Shown here piece after piece: positions 31,249 through 43,277 of a DNA stretch of 64,000 nt. The first letter of the stretch is position 1. Every line of letters starts with the position of its first letter. This DNA is from Nothophaeocryptopus gaeumannii (taxonomy: Eukaryota; Ascomycota; Dothideomycetes; Mycosphaerellales; Mycosphaerellaceae), in contig JASISA010000022.1 in the NCBI GenBank assembly GCA_031771865.1, positions 2,604,001-2,668,000 of the forward strand. Direction: 5' to 3'. Both the position numbers and the translations under genes were made by a program. The notes under the pieces are model-generated. The model was not told the DNA's origin and searched no databases. It was given only the letters and a program-made list of their open reading frames with translations.

Positions 31249-32066
31249 GGAACCTCACTATGATTACGACAGGTGCTTTGCTTGATCGACTGAGGACTAT
31301 GATGACCAAATAGACTTGCTTAGGTTTTGAAGAGGAAGATCCGGATTTCAATGGATCTACCTGACACACGAACTGTCTGTCTTCCTCTTGGCCGGCGACA
31401 TGCTGCTATCTAGGGAGAAGCACAGAAGACACACTGAAAGTTGTTTGCTTGTGAATTACACGAACACGACCTCTTGCGAACAAGACACGCGACGTGGACA
31501 ATTCCATCGGCAATGAGTTGCTCTGCCCTAACCGAGAGAATCGCCACAGTCCAGTATGATTATGAGCTGCGGCTCAGCAGGAACTGAGGAGTATGCTGAG
31601 GAAGGCGATTCCGAGGCAGGAGATTGCGAACTTGATGTTGGGATGAGTGTATAGTGATATCTCAGAATTTAGTTTCTATTTTCTTTCGATACTTTTGTTA
31701 TTTTTGGGGTCTTTCATGCTGCGTTTTATGATCAACTCCGCTCTTTCTTTTTCTTGGAAATGCATTGCTCTCACGAGACGGGAAGATCCTGTGACTATAC
31801 TTTAAATATAACTTGGGAGTCAATGAAGATCAAACCATGTAGAAAAGGAGACATTTCCGCTCCATAAGGCTACCTATCCTGGCTTGGCATTTCACTCAAT
31901 TTGCATTGTGGAAGTAGTGCATGCATCGCAGGTACGGAGTACCAGTCCATCACACCAATCGGCCACAGCTGTGTTGTCCTGGGGTGAAGGGGAAAAGGAA
32001 GTGAAGGCAAATCACATCGCACTTAAAATGAGTATCTGCCTGGGAGAAGCCATCTCGCGGTAGTAT
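31249..32066. other. Intergenic, about 820 nt, partly AT-rich
   Basis: Tail-to-tail spacer between the Ser-rich protein and POP1. An AT-rich stretch lies at about 31660-31860. A small palindromic GGTAC-GGA-GTACC occurs near 31932-31944. No gene was recognised. Confidence 0.5.
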
Positions 32067-34794
32067 TCACACTACCTCCCACCTCGCCAACCGTCCCACT
32101 CCATTCCCAGCATTCCTCACAATACAAACTCTCCCGTCCTCATCCTCGTGCACATCCTCCACGACGCGGCTTAGCAGAATATTGCCAATCCCCGTTCCCC
32201 TTCCCTCCGCCAGATTCAGATTTCCCGTGGTAACGAACCCGATCAGATCTTCTTCCCCGGGACAAGCAGGATACTCTTCCTCTCCAGCTCGTGCGGGCTC
32301 AAGTAACGACAATGCGAGACGACGTTGGATTTCGTGCTCAGGTGCGTCCTTTGGTAGACGAGGCAGGCTGTTCTTCGGGCCTGGTTTGGAAGGTTTGTTG
32401 CGTGGATGGAGGGCGAGCCATTGGTTTCTGGAAGATGGGTCGCGAGGCAGGCGATAGATGCGGGCGCAGGTTTGTGGTGTGCCGCGGGTGAGTGTTGTGA
32501 GGTGAACAGATGTCAGGGGGGCTTTGAGGGACTGTGGGAGAGGACTGGGAGGTGAGGTGGTGAGGTAGGGTGCGGCTTGAGCGGGGGTTAGGTAGGTCAT
32601 TGCCGGTAGTGGCACTGGCATGGATTGCTGTTGAGCTTGTGCGTCTTTAGCAGTTTCCGGGGCTTCTGCGAGGGGTTGAGGTTCTTGCTCTGACGGGGGG
32701 CCGTTGATCAGTCGCTCCCAGTCGCACGCCCAGCCTTTGCCGACTTCGCCTTTCTTGCCGCCACCAAGATTGACAGCTTCAAAGTTGATACGCTTGCTCT
32801 TTGGTCGAGCCTTCCACTCGGCCTTTCGCTTCTCGCGTTGTTCCAGCTCCCATTCCCAACCAGATTTGATACCTGGATAGTCGCCAGGGAACCATGGCTG
32901 GCCATTCTCGAACGCCAGCTGTCGGATTTCATCTAGACCGCCAAATCGTGGCTGACCACCTGTCGACAGTGGATAATACATCATACTATACCACGTAGGT
33001 TGAATACACTTCCATGGCATCAGTACTACCCATTTCGTTTGACGCTTGCCACCCTCAGAAGTAGCATATACGAGTGTTGGAATATTCGGATCTTTAGGAG
33101 AAGAGTCCGGGTACCTGCCTGGCCCTGCCAGAGTCTTTCGTCGGTTGATGGCTTTTTGACTTGGTAGCGTAGCGGAGGCTGCAGTACGCGAACGCCGGTC
33201 GAAAATGGAAGCTAATCTGACCGGAGCATCCAGTGGCCAAGCTGCAGTAACCTCGAGAAGTTTCATCTGTTCTTCAGGTGTGGAAGGCTGCTTGACAGTA
33301 CAAGGTGGGTGATGCAATCGCGGATCTTGAACGTCAAGTCTGATGGCCACATTCGCAGGAAGCATGGACGGATCTGTGAGCCCAGCAAGCGATAGCCACG
33401 TCTTTTCAGCAATCGAATCAGAGTGGTCACTAGCGCCATCTTTGGGCGAACATGGCCAGAGAGCACCAAGGAGAGTCTCTGTGGAGCCCGGACCCGTCAC
33501 TTCAATGCTGCCAACCTCGAATCGAAGGTCTTCCACGCTGACGTGTGGTTTCGCTACTTTCCCAAGGCGCGCCAGCTCATTCCAGACCGCGAAGAATGCA
33601 GATGGATGCATACGAATCATTGCATCTCGTCTGTGCTTAATGGGGTCATCGTCTTTTCCGCGAGCGGTGAAGGTTAGAGGAGCAGACCACACGATAGTCA
33701 CTGGAGCTACAGGGGTATGCGGCGGTTCGCGCTCGCGCACAAACCCTTTCCAGATTCGGCAACCACTCCTCCAGAGGTCGCCGTTTGTTGTCCAAAGGTG
33801 CTCCGTACCGGGTTGTGTGCCCACCCCAAGGGCTTTGAGCATGCCCTCAATACTTCGATATTGACCTTCCAGACCGATTGTAGACATGTAGCTAGTATCC
33901 CACGCGATTGCTCCTCGCTCATTAGCAGCTCTGTGAGTCGGTCTGTAACTTTTCGCAGTCGGTGTCAGGGGGATAGCAAATCTCCATAGTGGCTCCTTTG
34001 GTGGTGTCAACCGAGCTCTCTTCGCGTGGAACATGTGTGTTGGAAGCCAAGTCTTGTTGATCTGCCGCTTCCTGAACTTCGCTTTTGACACTGGCGGATT
34101 CGATAAAGTGGCCTTTTTCACTTTCGGCGCTCGAGTCTTGATGGTAGTGTCCTTGCTAGCATCTTCCGCAGTCTTGACTGTCACCTTGTCCTTGTTCTTC
34201 TTGGCAGCTTTCTGTTGCACCCCAATTGCTCGCAGTTTCTTGGCTGTTTCGATTCGCAATCGCATATGTCTGGTAGGTTTTCGTCTCCGTGCAGTGACAG
34301 TCGGCGTATTGTCTTCGATCATCTACCGAACCTTTAGCCAATCTCCCTGCCGGTTGTGGCCGTACCCACCTTCAGCCCACATCAATCGTGTAGCAACATA
34401 CCTCCCTCTTAGCCCGCTTCTGCAATCGCTTCGGTACTCTCTTGACATTATGGCTGGCTGTCCGTCTTCTCAAGTCTTTTGGAACCTGCTGGAAGGCTCT
34501 TTTGCTGAGGGCCTTCTTGCTCCTCGCCATGCCATCTTCAAGGGCTCGAATCTCGTACTCGCGGGCTTTGACGAACTTGTCCACGTCTAACTCGCCATTC
34601 TTTAGCGCTTTCGATGAGGTCTGAGTCGATAGCGTGCGCGCATCTCGCTGCCTGGCTCGGTGATCGATTTTAGGTCTCTTTGGGTCGCTACGGTGGTTCG
34701 AGGTATTCACAGGTGGATCTTTGCGCTTCTTCGACTTATTGTTACTGCTGTTGCCAGCCGAAAATGGCTTCAATAGCTGCTTTTGCTGCGCCAT
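32067..34794 (-). CDS. POP1: RNase P / RNase MRP protein subunit Pop1
   Basis: Exons 34794-34402 and 34322-32067, joined across a 79-nt intron (GTATGT..GGTAG); 882 residues. The N-terminal Pop1 domain (PF06978) includes the basic 'RAFQQVPKDLRRRTASHNVK', 'KTWLPTHMFHAKRARL' and 'GAIAWDTSYMSTIGLEG'. The POPLD domain follows ('VVLMPWKCIQPTWYSMMYYP', 'NGQPWFPGDYPG'), with a third conserved block at the C-terminus ('EEDLIGFVTTGNLNLAEGRG'). Pop1 is the largest protein of the nuclear RNase P and MRP ribonucleoproteins for tRNA 5' and rRNA processing. Exon 2 also begins with ATG, but the conserved Arg-rich motif is in exon 1, so the longer model is right. Divergent from SMC5 with 201 nt between starts. 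Confidence 0.95.
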
Positions 34795-34995
34795 AACGAT
34801 GTACTCTCATACCTTGTTCGATCAATGATCGTAGACTGTGCAGTGGCATGTGAAGTGAGTCGCGATGTGAATAATTTAGAGTTTGCCAGGGTCTCCGCGA
34901 CGCGAACGCGTCCGAAGCTGTCGTCCCGCATCACTATCGACCTCTTTATCTTTACACCAACAACGTCCATAATATCAAACTTCGCCAAATTTACG
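34795..34995. promoter_or_regulatory. Compact divergent promoter between POP1 and SMC5
   Basis: Only 201 nt separate the two start codons, so both core promoters and 5' UTRs must share it. No specific site was recognised. Confidence 0.6.
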
Positions 34996-37900
34996 ATGTC
35001 GTCGTCGCCGACAGGGTCTGTCACGCCGCAGCGGAGGCGCAGGGAGGAGGAGGTAGAGCATGAAGAGGATGAGGAGGATGAAGAGGACGAGACGGTATAT
35101 GAGGACGCGTCCAGCAGACGTCATTCTAAACGACAACGATTAGACCAGGAGGAAATAACTGAGGGAGAGGGGGAGGACGAGGACGAGACCGAGGTATGAT
35201 ACATATGGCACTCATGCTTGCAATACGCTAATGGATATGGCAGTCCGAAGAAGGACCTCTCCTCCCTGACAGCTTCCGCCGCTCACCCAAAGACAAGCAA
35301 CGCGCTCGCGAGACTGTCATACACCACGACCCGAACGATGTCCAACCAGACGACTTCAAGCCCGGCTCTATCGTTAAAATCACCTGCAAGAACTTTGTCA
35401 CGTATACTCACATCATCTTCAACCTCGGCCCCAGCCTGAACATGATCATCGGCCCCAACGGCACAGGAAAGAGTACATTTGTCTGCGCACTTTGTCTTGG
35501 TCTTGGCTGGAAGCCAGAGCATCTTGGACGCGCGAAAGATGTTGCAGAGTTCATCAAGCACGGATCCAAGTCCGCACGAATCGAGATCGAGCTCCAAGCA
35601 GACCCAGCGCGCGGCCAAACCTCGAACCCAGTCGTCACGACCAAGATCACTCGCGATGGTGGAAAGACCGATGACAAGAAGACCAACTTCTTCCTTGACG
35701 GAGATAAAGTCAATCGCAAGAAGCTCCTCGAGTTTGTACGAGAATACTCAATCCAGGTCGACAACCTCTGCCAGTTCTTGCCGCAAGACCGAGTCGTTGA
35801 ATTCGCACGCCTCTCGCCCGTCGACCTACTCGTGCACACGCAAAGGGCAGTGGCACCTCCGTTTATGTCAGATTGGCACGACGAGCTCAAAGTTATGCGC
35901 AAAGACCAGAAGCAGAAAGAGATCGAGCAGCAGAATGTGGTTGATACTCTGAAGCACTTGGAGCACCGACAGAGGGATCAGGCCGAAGTCGTCGAACGGA
36001 TGCGGCAGCGTACTGAAGTACAAGACAGGATCAATCTGCTTGAAAAGATGAAGCCGCTAGCAGAGTTCAACCAACTGAGGAGACGACACTTAGAGGCCAA
36101 AACCAGGAAGAAAGATGTTGCGAAAGAACTTCGAGATCTCGAGGGCAGATTGCAACCGAACTTGCAAGCTATGGAGGACAGGAAGGCTCACGCCGACCGG
36201 GTACAGAAGGTTGTCGAGCACAAGACCCGTCTCGTGAAGCGGTCACACGAAAATGCCGAGCAAGCCCACAACAGGTATAAGGATATGGCACAGAAAGTCG
36301 ACGATGGTCAGAAGGAGCTGGATGCCGAGCGAGCGAGCGGTAAAAAGGCAAAGCAAGACGCCGACAAATTTGATCGCGAGGTTAAGGGCATCGAACGTCT
36401 GAAGGAGAATCCGCCGCGGCCATTTGATGCTTCCGAGTACAATACCAAAGATCGAGAACTTACAGCCAAAATCCGCGAACTCGATGAAGACAGATCTGAT
36501 GCTCACACTTCTATTCAAAGTCTCCAAGAGTCTGCAAGACAGAAGAAGGAGGCCATAGCGAATGAGGAGAAGAAAAAGGAGCGAATGCAATCACAGGCCG
36601 GCCGACTCGCCAATCGACTGCACAATGTCGAGCAGGACGCCGGGAAGCTGTGGGACTGGATCGAGCAGAATCAGCACAGATTCACTACTCCATACTACGC
36701 GCCGCCCGTGATTTCCTGTTCTGTGAAAGACCCTCGTCATCGAGACATGGTGGAACAACTCATTACTCGCGGCGAGCTGGCGGCTTTCACAGTCACTTCT
36801 AAGGAAGACTTCCAGATGCTGACAAGGCAAGCCTATCAAGTGATGAAGCTCTCTATGGTCAGCGTGCGCTCTTCAACCCAGTCCCTAGCCAGTTTCCAGC
36901 CACCTATGTCCAATGAGGATATGAGGAAATTAGGCCTGGACGGGTGGTTGGTGGATCTTGTCGAAGGCCCGGAGCCGGTGCTTGCAGTGCTTTGTGACAA
37001 CAAGAGCATACATCGCACGGCTTACGGTAACAAGGATGTCACAGAAGCGCAACTCAATGCGATTCAAGGAGCGGCGATCTCTGCATTCGCGACTCCGGCG
37101 AACGTCTACACTATCAGCAAGAGAGCCGAATACAATCGCGTGCAGGCTAATGTGGTCCCCCTCAGGAAGGCTAAGTACCTTACTGATGCTCCGGTCAATA
37201 CGCAAGCAGAGCAGGGTATCGAGGCTGCTATCAAAGAGCTGAAGGGCGATCTTAGCATGATCTCTCAGGAGTTCAAGGCTTCGCAGAGCCGATACAACAA
37301 AGTCAATGAGGAGATTAAGGCTCTGGAAAAGCAGCAGAAGGAGCTCAAGGCTGAGAAGGCTGAGAGGCAGACCCAGCAGACCCAGTTTCAGGGGCTCACT
37401 GCAAAGCAAGAGAATTTCGAAAGGAAGCGAGAGGAAGCTACCGCACGTTACAATGGCTTGACCGAGCGCGTGCTCGAGATTTCTTCAAGAATCATGAAGT
37501 TGACCATGGACAAAGGTCAGCTCGCTCTCGACTATGCCAAAGCTACGAACATGCTTCGCGATTTGCACGCCTCGCTCTTCGAAGCCGAGATCAGCAAGAT
37601 CGAGGCCCAGTCCGACTATGAGCAACTGAAGCAGCAGAATGAAGATGAGGAGCACGCTTTGAACGAGAAGCGCACCGAGCTCCAGAATGTCACGACTGTA
37701 GAGCAACAGTTGCGCCGTCAAGGACAAGAGACTCAAGTCACGATTCGAGCCATCGTTCAGACCCTCAGCGAAGACGAGCAAGAGATTCACGAGGAAATCG
37801 ATGGGTGGGAGCCAGATCGTCTTTCGGAAGAGATCGGTGTCGCACAGGCCAGACTGGATTCGTTCACCGGTACTGGCAATGCGAACACCATCAATGAATT

Positions 37901-38633
37901 CAACGAGCGTGCGGCGAAGATCGATCACAAACGCACTCAGCTCGACAAGCTTGGAACCGACCTTGAAGAGCTTGATTCCAAAAGCAAGAACATTCGCTCT
38001 CAGTGGGAGCCGATGCTCGATGAGCTGATCGGTCAGATCTCAGAGGCTTTCTCTGAGAACTTTTCATTCATTCAGTGCGCTGGTGAGGTTGCGGTGCACA
38101 AGGACGAGGACTTTGAGCAATGGTCAATTCAGATCAAAGTCAAGTTCAGGTACGATTTTGTAATCATTAGGAAATCGAGAACATATGCTGACGTCAATGA
38201 CAGAGAGAGTGAGCAGCTGAGCGTGCTCGATGCACATCGTCAATCAGGTGGTGAGCGTGCTGTCTCGACAATCTTCTACCTGATGGCCATGCAGACTTTG
38301 GCAAAGGCGCCTTTCAGAGTGGTCGACGAGATCAACCAGGGCATGGACCCGAGAAACGAGCGGTACGTCGGCATCCGATCTTTTCTTGAACAGCATCGTA
38401 GACTGACCTCTTTCAGCTTCGTCCACGGCCGCATGGTCGACATCGCCTGCGCCAAAGACTCGCAGAGCCAGTATTTCCTTATCACGCCCAAACTTCTCAA
38501 CAACTTGAAGTACCACCCAAGCATGCGTGTGCATTGTATCGCTTCTGGCGAATACATGCCCGGCCAGGATGATCAGATCGACACGTTTGAGTCGTTGGCG
38601 CAGCAGGCGCTGTCCATTCGAGCTGCTTCGTAG
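34996..38633 (+). CDS. SMC5: Structural maintenance of chromosomes protein 5
   Basis: Four exons: 34996-35193, 35244-38149, 38204-38362 and 38417-38633; 1159 residues. An acidic N-terminal tail precedes 'FKPGSIVKITCKNFVTYTH' and Walker A 'IIGPNGTGKSTFVCAL' (about residues 134-149). Long coiled coils flank a hinge (about 480-650). The C-terminal head has the ABC signature 'LDAHRQSGGERAVSTIFY', Walker B 'FRVVDEINQGMDPRNER' and 'SQYFLITPKLL'. SMC5 pairs with SMC6 in the nuclear SMC5/6 complex for replication and recombination repair. Introns 2 and 3 are both 54 nt and lack in-frame stops, so the frame stays open if they are retained. They are recognised because they split 'KVKFR|ESEQL' and 'PRNER|FVHGRM'. 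Confidence 0.97.
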
Positions 38634-38946
38634 AACGGTGCATCCGCTTTTGGACCTGGCAGTTCGGATGGGAGAAGAGACTCGCTTGTTATGTTTTGAT
38701 GCTGATACTGATACTGATACTGATACCCTTGTTGCATGGACTTTGCGCTTTGTACGTACTCGATGAGAGCGGCCATATGAATTCCGATGTAGACGATTTC
38801 TTTTCTGCTCTTGGCCGCTCTTCGCCTATCGGCCTGCCGCTGGTAGGGTTATGTAAGCATGAGGTTGTCACATCTTGTACCTGCATGATGCCACCGCCCT
38901 CCTCTTTAACATCTGACAGACTGACCAGCAGCTATTGCGAACGAGA
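38634..38946. other. Short spacer with hexanucleotide repeat
   Basis: 313 nt between SMC5 and the M24 peptidase, read in the same direction. It holds a TGATAC microsatellite (38697-38726, listed separately) and otherwise nothing recognised. Confidence 0.6.
38697..38726. repeat. (TGATAC)n microsatellite
   Basis: About five TGATAC-type units, the first imperfect (TGATGC), 64 nt after the SMC5 stop, within its likely 3' UTR. Confidence 0.85.
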
Positions 38947-40482
38947 ATGCCGTCTTTAGAGAAGGCGGTCCTCCCGAGATGGCGACTCGGGCCCCAGCGT
39001 ACGATTCGGCCGCAACATCCACTGAAAGAATGGCTCAGCATTGGAGCCATCATCTCTCTGGTGGTCCTCATCCATTGGCATCCCTTCCGACCTATCATTT
39101 CGACGTGGCGCACTACCGCGCCCAAGAGTTCAGCAATCATTCAGTCACATATCGGTCTACCCCTCAAGGAAATCCCATGCCACCTGAGATCCTTCCAAGA
39201 GTGTTCCATCGCAACCCTTGCCAAGGACACAAACTACGACTTTCTGAAGACTGCTGAACCACTCCCAGTCTCTGAATTCGTTGCTCGAAGGAATAGATTA
39301 GCTAAAGCTTTGTACGCCGACGGTCACGAAGCTTTCCTCGTCGAACCAGGGTACACATTCTCCTACTATGCCAACGTCACTCAACCGGATTGGGAAGTCT
39401 GGGAGCCGGAGGAAAGGCCATTTCTCATGGTCGTCAAGCCCCAGCATACTTCTGAAGGCGGAATTGTGGCGCAGACGTCCTTCCTCGTCCCGAGTTTCGA
39501 AGCTGAACGAGCGAGATTATTGGGTATGCCGTTTGAGGAGGGGAGGGGGTTGGAATTGGTGGAGTATGAGGAGCATTGGAATCCTTATGAGACGTTACTT
39601 CAATCCGCAAGTTTTGGAAGAAAGGAGAAAGCGGCCCCGAAGATTATAGTTGATGAGGAGATGAGGGATTTCATCTCAAGAGGATTGGCGGAGAATGGGT
39701 TTGATGTCCATGGATTAGGAGGAAAAGTTGAGGAAGTGAGGCAGAGGAAGACGGAAGCTGAGGTTGGGATTTTGAGAGCGGTGAATACTGGGACGGTGGA
39801 GTCTGTGAGGGCGATGAGGAAGTGTATGACGACTCCTGGGTTGAGCGAGGATGAGGTCATGTGGGTCCTCGATAATACAATGCGGTCGGCGGGAATGGAC
39901 CCGTTCTTCGACATCGTGCTTTTCGATGAGAATGCTGCGAATCCGCACGGAGGGACGAATGGGAGTAAAGTGTTGGAGAAGGAGACGATGGTTCTGATCG
40001 ACGTTGGTGCACATTTGTATGGGTATAGCAGCGACATCTGCCGGTCATTCTTCCCAGCCTTCTTTGGGAAGCCGGAGGGTGCGGAGGAGCTGGAGGTGTT
40101 GAGTGACGATGTCAAGGAGAAAGTGAAGGTTTGGGATATTGTGTTCGAAGCACAGACTCAGAGTCTGCATGCCTTGCATGAGAATGGAACATGTGCTTCA
40201 GTTGATCTGGCTGCGCGGGGAGTGATCGAGGAGGCTGGGTACGGCGAGGCTTTTACTCACCGCGTCGGACACGGAATTGGTATCAAGGCTCACGAGAGTC
40301 CGTACCTCAACAAGGGAAACACCGGAACGAAGCTGAAGGCTGGGATGACCTTCGCGAGCGAGCCAGGCATTTATCTGGTAGACAAATTTGGAGTACGGCA
40401 TGAGGATATCCTGTTGGTGAGGGAAGATGGGCTGCCGGATCTCTTGACGGGCCAAAGGGCGAAGGGGCCATGGGAGCCTTAG
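38947..40482 (+). CDS. Membrane-anchored M24-family metallopeptidase (Xaa-Pro aminopeptidase-like)
   Basis: Intronless, 511 residues from ATG 38947. A single hydrophobic segment ('LSIGAIISLVVLIHW', about residues 28-42) after a basic N-terminus suggests a type II membrane protein or signal anchor. The creatinase-like N domain ('VEPGYTFSYYANVTQPDWE') precedes the pita-bread fold: 'LIDVGAHLYGYSSDICRSF' (two metal Asp), 'HRVGHGIGIKAHESPYL' (metal His), 'FASEPGIYL' and 'GVRHEDILLV' (two metal Glu). All five metal ligands are present, so it should be active. These enzymes cut X-Pro bonds in peptides. N-glycosylation sequons support a secretory location. Confidence 0.9.
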   Translation: MPSLEKAVLPRWRLGPQRTIRPQHPLKEWLSIGAIISLVVLIHWHPFRPIISTWRTTAPKSSAIIQSHIGLPLKEIPCHLRSFQECSIATLAKDTNYDFLKTAEPLPVSEFVARRNRLAKALYADGHEAFLVEPGYTFSYYANVTQPDWEVWEPEERPFLMVVKPQHTSEGGIVAQTSFLVPSFEAERARLLGMPFEEGRGLELVEYEEHWNPYETLLQSASFGRKEKAAPKIIVDEEMRDFISRGLAENGFDVHGLGGKVEEVRQRKTEAEVGILRAVNTGTVESVRAMRKCMTTPGLSEDEVMWVLDNTMRSAGMDPFFDIVLFDENAANPHGGTNGSKVLEKETMVLIDVGAHLYGYSSDICRSFFPAFFGKPEGAEELEVLSDDVKEKVKVWDIVFEAQTQSLHALHENGTCASVDLAARGVIEEAGYGEAFTHRVGHGIGIKAHESPYLNKGNTGTKLKAGMTFASEPGIYLVDKFGVRHEDILLVREDGLPDLLTGQRAKGPWEP

Positions 40483-42107
40483 ATCGTAGGACCTTATCAA
40501 ACGAAGAAGACACGCTTCGTGCCGTCCCATCCCGCGGTTCTATTTGCAGACTCTTTGGCCGGAGAGACGCACTTCAGCCTTAAAAGTGCTGCAGTAGTCC
40601 ATTGTGCGATGCTGCGAAGTCATATCAGACCTCAGCTCCGTTCTGTCATTTCAGCTGGGAGAGGGAGGCTGGGGGATCGCTAGACCGCACGCGGGCAGTA
40701 TTCAGCTCTCGTGTCGAATGCTTGTGAGTTGTGCTCGCTTGCAACGATAGCAATGCTCTGCTATCGGTGTCGCCGCTTGGCAGGCGGCCATGTGTGTGCG
40801 GTTGGCTGGCGGGAGAGGCTAATGGAATCGTCCCGAATTGGTGGCATATCGTGGAGCTTCCAGAGCCTTGGAAACGTTTGGAGAGTATTTTTGTCTTCCG
40901 ATCGCCCTGTTCGCATTCTTCTTCGTTTGATCAGCAGGCCGAGTGGTCTTTGAATGCTCCTGTTCATTGTAAGTGTGCTGATGAGAGCATGTTGTGGAGC
41001 ATTATCGGGGGATCCTGGCGCTGATCAGTTTGAGTTTACGCTAAGTCCCCAGTTTCGCTCCTCTGTCGCACGTCACCCTTTCTTTGGAACTCCAAACCAC
41101 TCGCATCTTCTCGCGGGCGGCAAGCGAACGATTTGTGGCTTGCGCAGCCTACCTAACATCAGACGCGGAATGCAAGTCTTCATTGTCCAGGAGATTGGCG
41201 CCAGCTTGACGACGAGTGCACCAAGAAGGCCAACAGCAGAAACCCATACCGCGATGGAATGCTTCCAGCCCGCTGCAATGCTCCTTCGATCCGACACTCC
41301 AAGTGGACGTGGGATCATCATGCCCAACACACGGACAGCGCGGACCAGATCTCCACAATGATATCCCATAGCGGCTCTCGAAAGCAGACCTGTTTCGAAG
41401 GCGCCAAAAAGCCACAGAGCCCACGCGAGGAGAGATTTTGGCGCATCTCAGACCTTTGATCCGCAGCCAGATGCAGTCTGCATTATCAGTCCACCGGCCT
41501 AATCTGGAAATTCTCCTCCCCCATGCATCATCAAGAAGCGCACCTCATTGCATGATTCGCCTTCCCACACGCGCTGTTGGAGTCACTCACTGCATAGGGC
41601 ACTGCGGTTCGCTGCCGAAATTCCAGCTGCAAGACATGTGCATTGCTTCTTGCCGTGTCATGGCTCTCGGAGTGGCCTCTGGTGGCTTCTTGCGGGACGT
41701 CGTGGCACCGATTCCTCTGCCTCCGGAGAATTCTGGATCGTCTTGATCTTGCATCGCACTGTGCTTGGTAAATCCTGTAGGTCTGGAATGTACAGCGTCG
41801 GTAAGGAGGCCCGTCGATTGGTTCATGCCATGTGGCATACCATCATGCACTACGCGAGGAAACGCGTACTTGGACGTACTCAAATACCCTTCCCATCAAC
41901 CATGTCTCATCTCACATTGTCATCTTCAGTCCTGCGTTCATAGCGACTTTGCTTTCAGTGATGCCATTGTTTACTTAGCTTTGCTTTCTGAGAGCTTTCT
42001 ATTTCAGCATTCGTCTTCACGAGCTCAGTAAAACTTTGGAACAAGATTCTGGTCCAGGACCGCTTGATTGAGACACAACATCACTCCAAGACGAAAAAGT
42101 CGGCGAA
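40483..42107. other. Intergenic, 1.6 kb
   Basis: Only short frames, none convincing. A minus-strand frame at 41073-41369 has one hydrophobic stretch but no other support. No repeats or RNA genes were recognised. Confidence 0.45.
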
Positions 42108-42143
42108 ATGCATAGCCAACTCCTAATGCATAGCCAACTCCTC
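42108..42143 (+). repeat. 18-bp tandem duplication covering the start codon
   Basis: Two 18-nt units (42108-42125 and 42126-42143) differ only at the last base. Each carries an ATG followed by the codons for HSQLL. Confidence 0.95.
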
Positions 42144-43277
42144 CTACTTGCCTTGGCGGGCTCAGCGGCGGCAGCTCCTCATCTCAGCCCACGAGCAGTC
42201 ACACCTCAGTTCAAGAGCGCGACCTACATCGGCAATGTGACAGATCCTACCAAGGATAGAGATTCATGCGTCTCCGTGCGAATTGGGAGTCGAGCCTTCT
42301 GGAATTGCCGAGACACCATGGCCTATACCAACGGCGCAGATCAATTACCTGTATACGTCAATACAGCTGCATGGTCGAACTTAGGTTCTGGATCAGTGAG
42401 AAGTGCTGCTGTCGGCGCTGCCTCAACCGGCACCAACGCGGTATTACTACAATACGGAGGACTCGCAGAATACTTCCCTCTCCTGAGCGACATGTGTCCA
42501 AGCAACCACGGCGCCTGCTCAGACGGATCACGCTGGGTGAACTGGATGAACACAGCACCCCTGATCACCCAATCCAGCTCCGTTCAAGTAACCGCCTACA
42601 GTTTCATCGCCAAAATCCACCTCTCCGGCCTCTCATCCCTCACACCACAACCCGCATTCACTCTCTATAGACAAACGTATAAAGGCACCACAAACAAAAA
42701 CACAGTCCCCACCGTCTCCGTCGTAGCCTCCGAGTTCTGGAAAAGAGGCGAGATAGGGTATGGAGATTACGGTGCCGTTGTGTCAAATGGGTACGCATAT
42801 CTCTATGGAAAACTCGCCGACGGACTGCCACCTGCCCTCGCGCGTGTGCCTGTGAGCAGTATAGAGACGAGATCGAAGTATCAGTATTATTACGCTGGAA
42901 AATGGAACTCCACCACCCCTTCCCTAAACGACACATCTACCAACAATCAAATCCCCAACGCAGGATGGGGCTGGCAGGGGACATTCTACTACAGCACATA
43001 TTACACATCATTCATCTGGATCGGACCAAAAGCCGGCGCTCCCGTAGCAGATTTCTACATATCCACCGCGCCCGCGCCAGAAGGGCCTTGGATCGCGCCG
43101 TATCTCCTCTGGAGTGGCGCAAATGGGAACGGATTCGTAGGAGCTTATAGCTTGCAGGCGCATCCTGGATTATTGGCGAGTACGAATGCGGCGGAGAATG
43201 CGATCTATTTGACTTGGACGCAGCCGTGGCAGAAGGGAGCTTTTACGAATCCGTTGGCGTATATACAGTTCCGATGA
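42108..43277 (+). CDS. Secreted DUF4185-like protein
   Basis: Intronless, 389 residues. An 18-bp tandem duplication at the start (42108-42143) gives 'MHSQLLMHSQLLLLALAGSA', so either Met can start a classical signal peptide, cut near 'AAA|APHLSPRA'. The mature part has the repeated beta-strand style of the DUF4185 family, a five-bladed-propeller-like group ('IGYGDYGAVVSNGYAYLYG', 'NENAIYLTWTQ'-type strands near the C-terminus, 'YSLQAHPGLL'). Several N-glycosylation sequons are present. Function is unknown; some relatives are annotated as possible glycan-binding or glycoside-acting proteins. Extracellular location is inferred from the signal peptide. Confidence 0.8.
   Translation: MHSQLLMHSQLLLLALAGSAAAAPHLSPRAVTPQFKSATYIGNVTDPTKDRDSCVSVRIGSRAFWNCRDTMAYTNGADQLPVYVNTAAWSNLGSGSVRSAAVGAASTGTNAVLLQYGGLAEYFPLLSDMCPSNHGACSDGSRWVNWMNTAPLITQSSSVQVTAYSFIAKIHLSGLSSLTPQPAFTLYRQTYKGTTNKNTVPTVSVVASEFWKRGEIGYGDYGAVVSNGYAYLYGKLADGLPPALARVPVSSIETRSKYQYYYAGKWNSTTPSLNDTSTNNQIPNAGWGWQGTFYYSTYYTSFIWIGPKAGAPVADFYISTAPAPEGPWIAPYLLWSGANGNGFVGAYSLQAHPGLLASTNAAENAIYLTWTQPWQKGAFTNPLAYIQFR

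Noticed and set aside
31932..31944. Palindrome GGTAC-GGA-GTACC
   Set aside because: Short palindromes of this kind are frequent in fungal genomes and no regulator or repeat unit could be tied to it.
40954..41369. Overlapping frames on both strands, one with a hydrophobic stretch (minus, 41073-41369)
   Set aside because: Only one weak membrane-like segment, no credible start or introns, and no recognised family.
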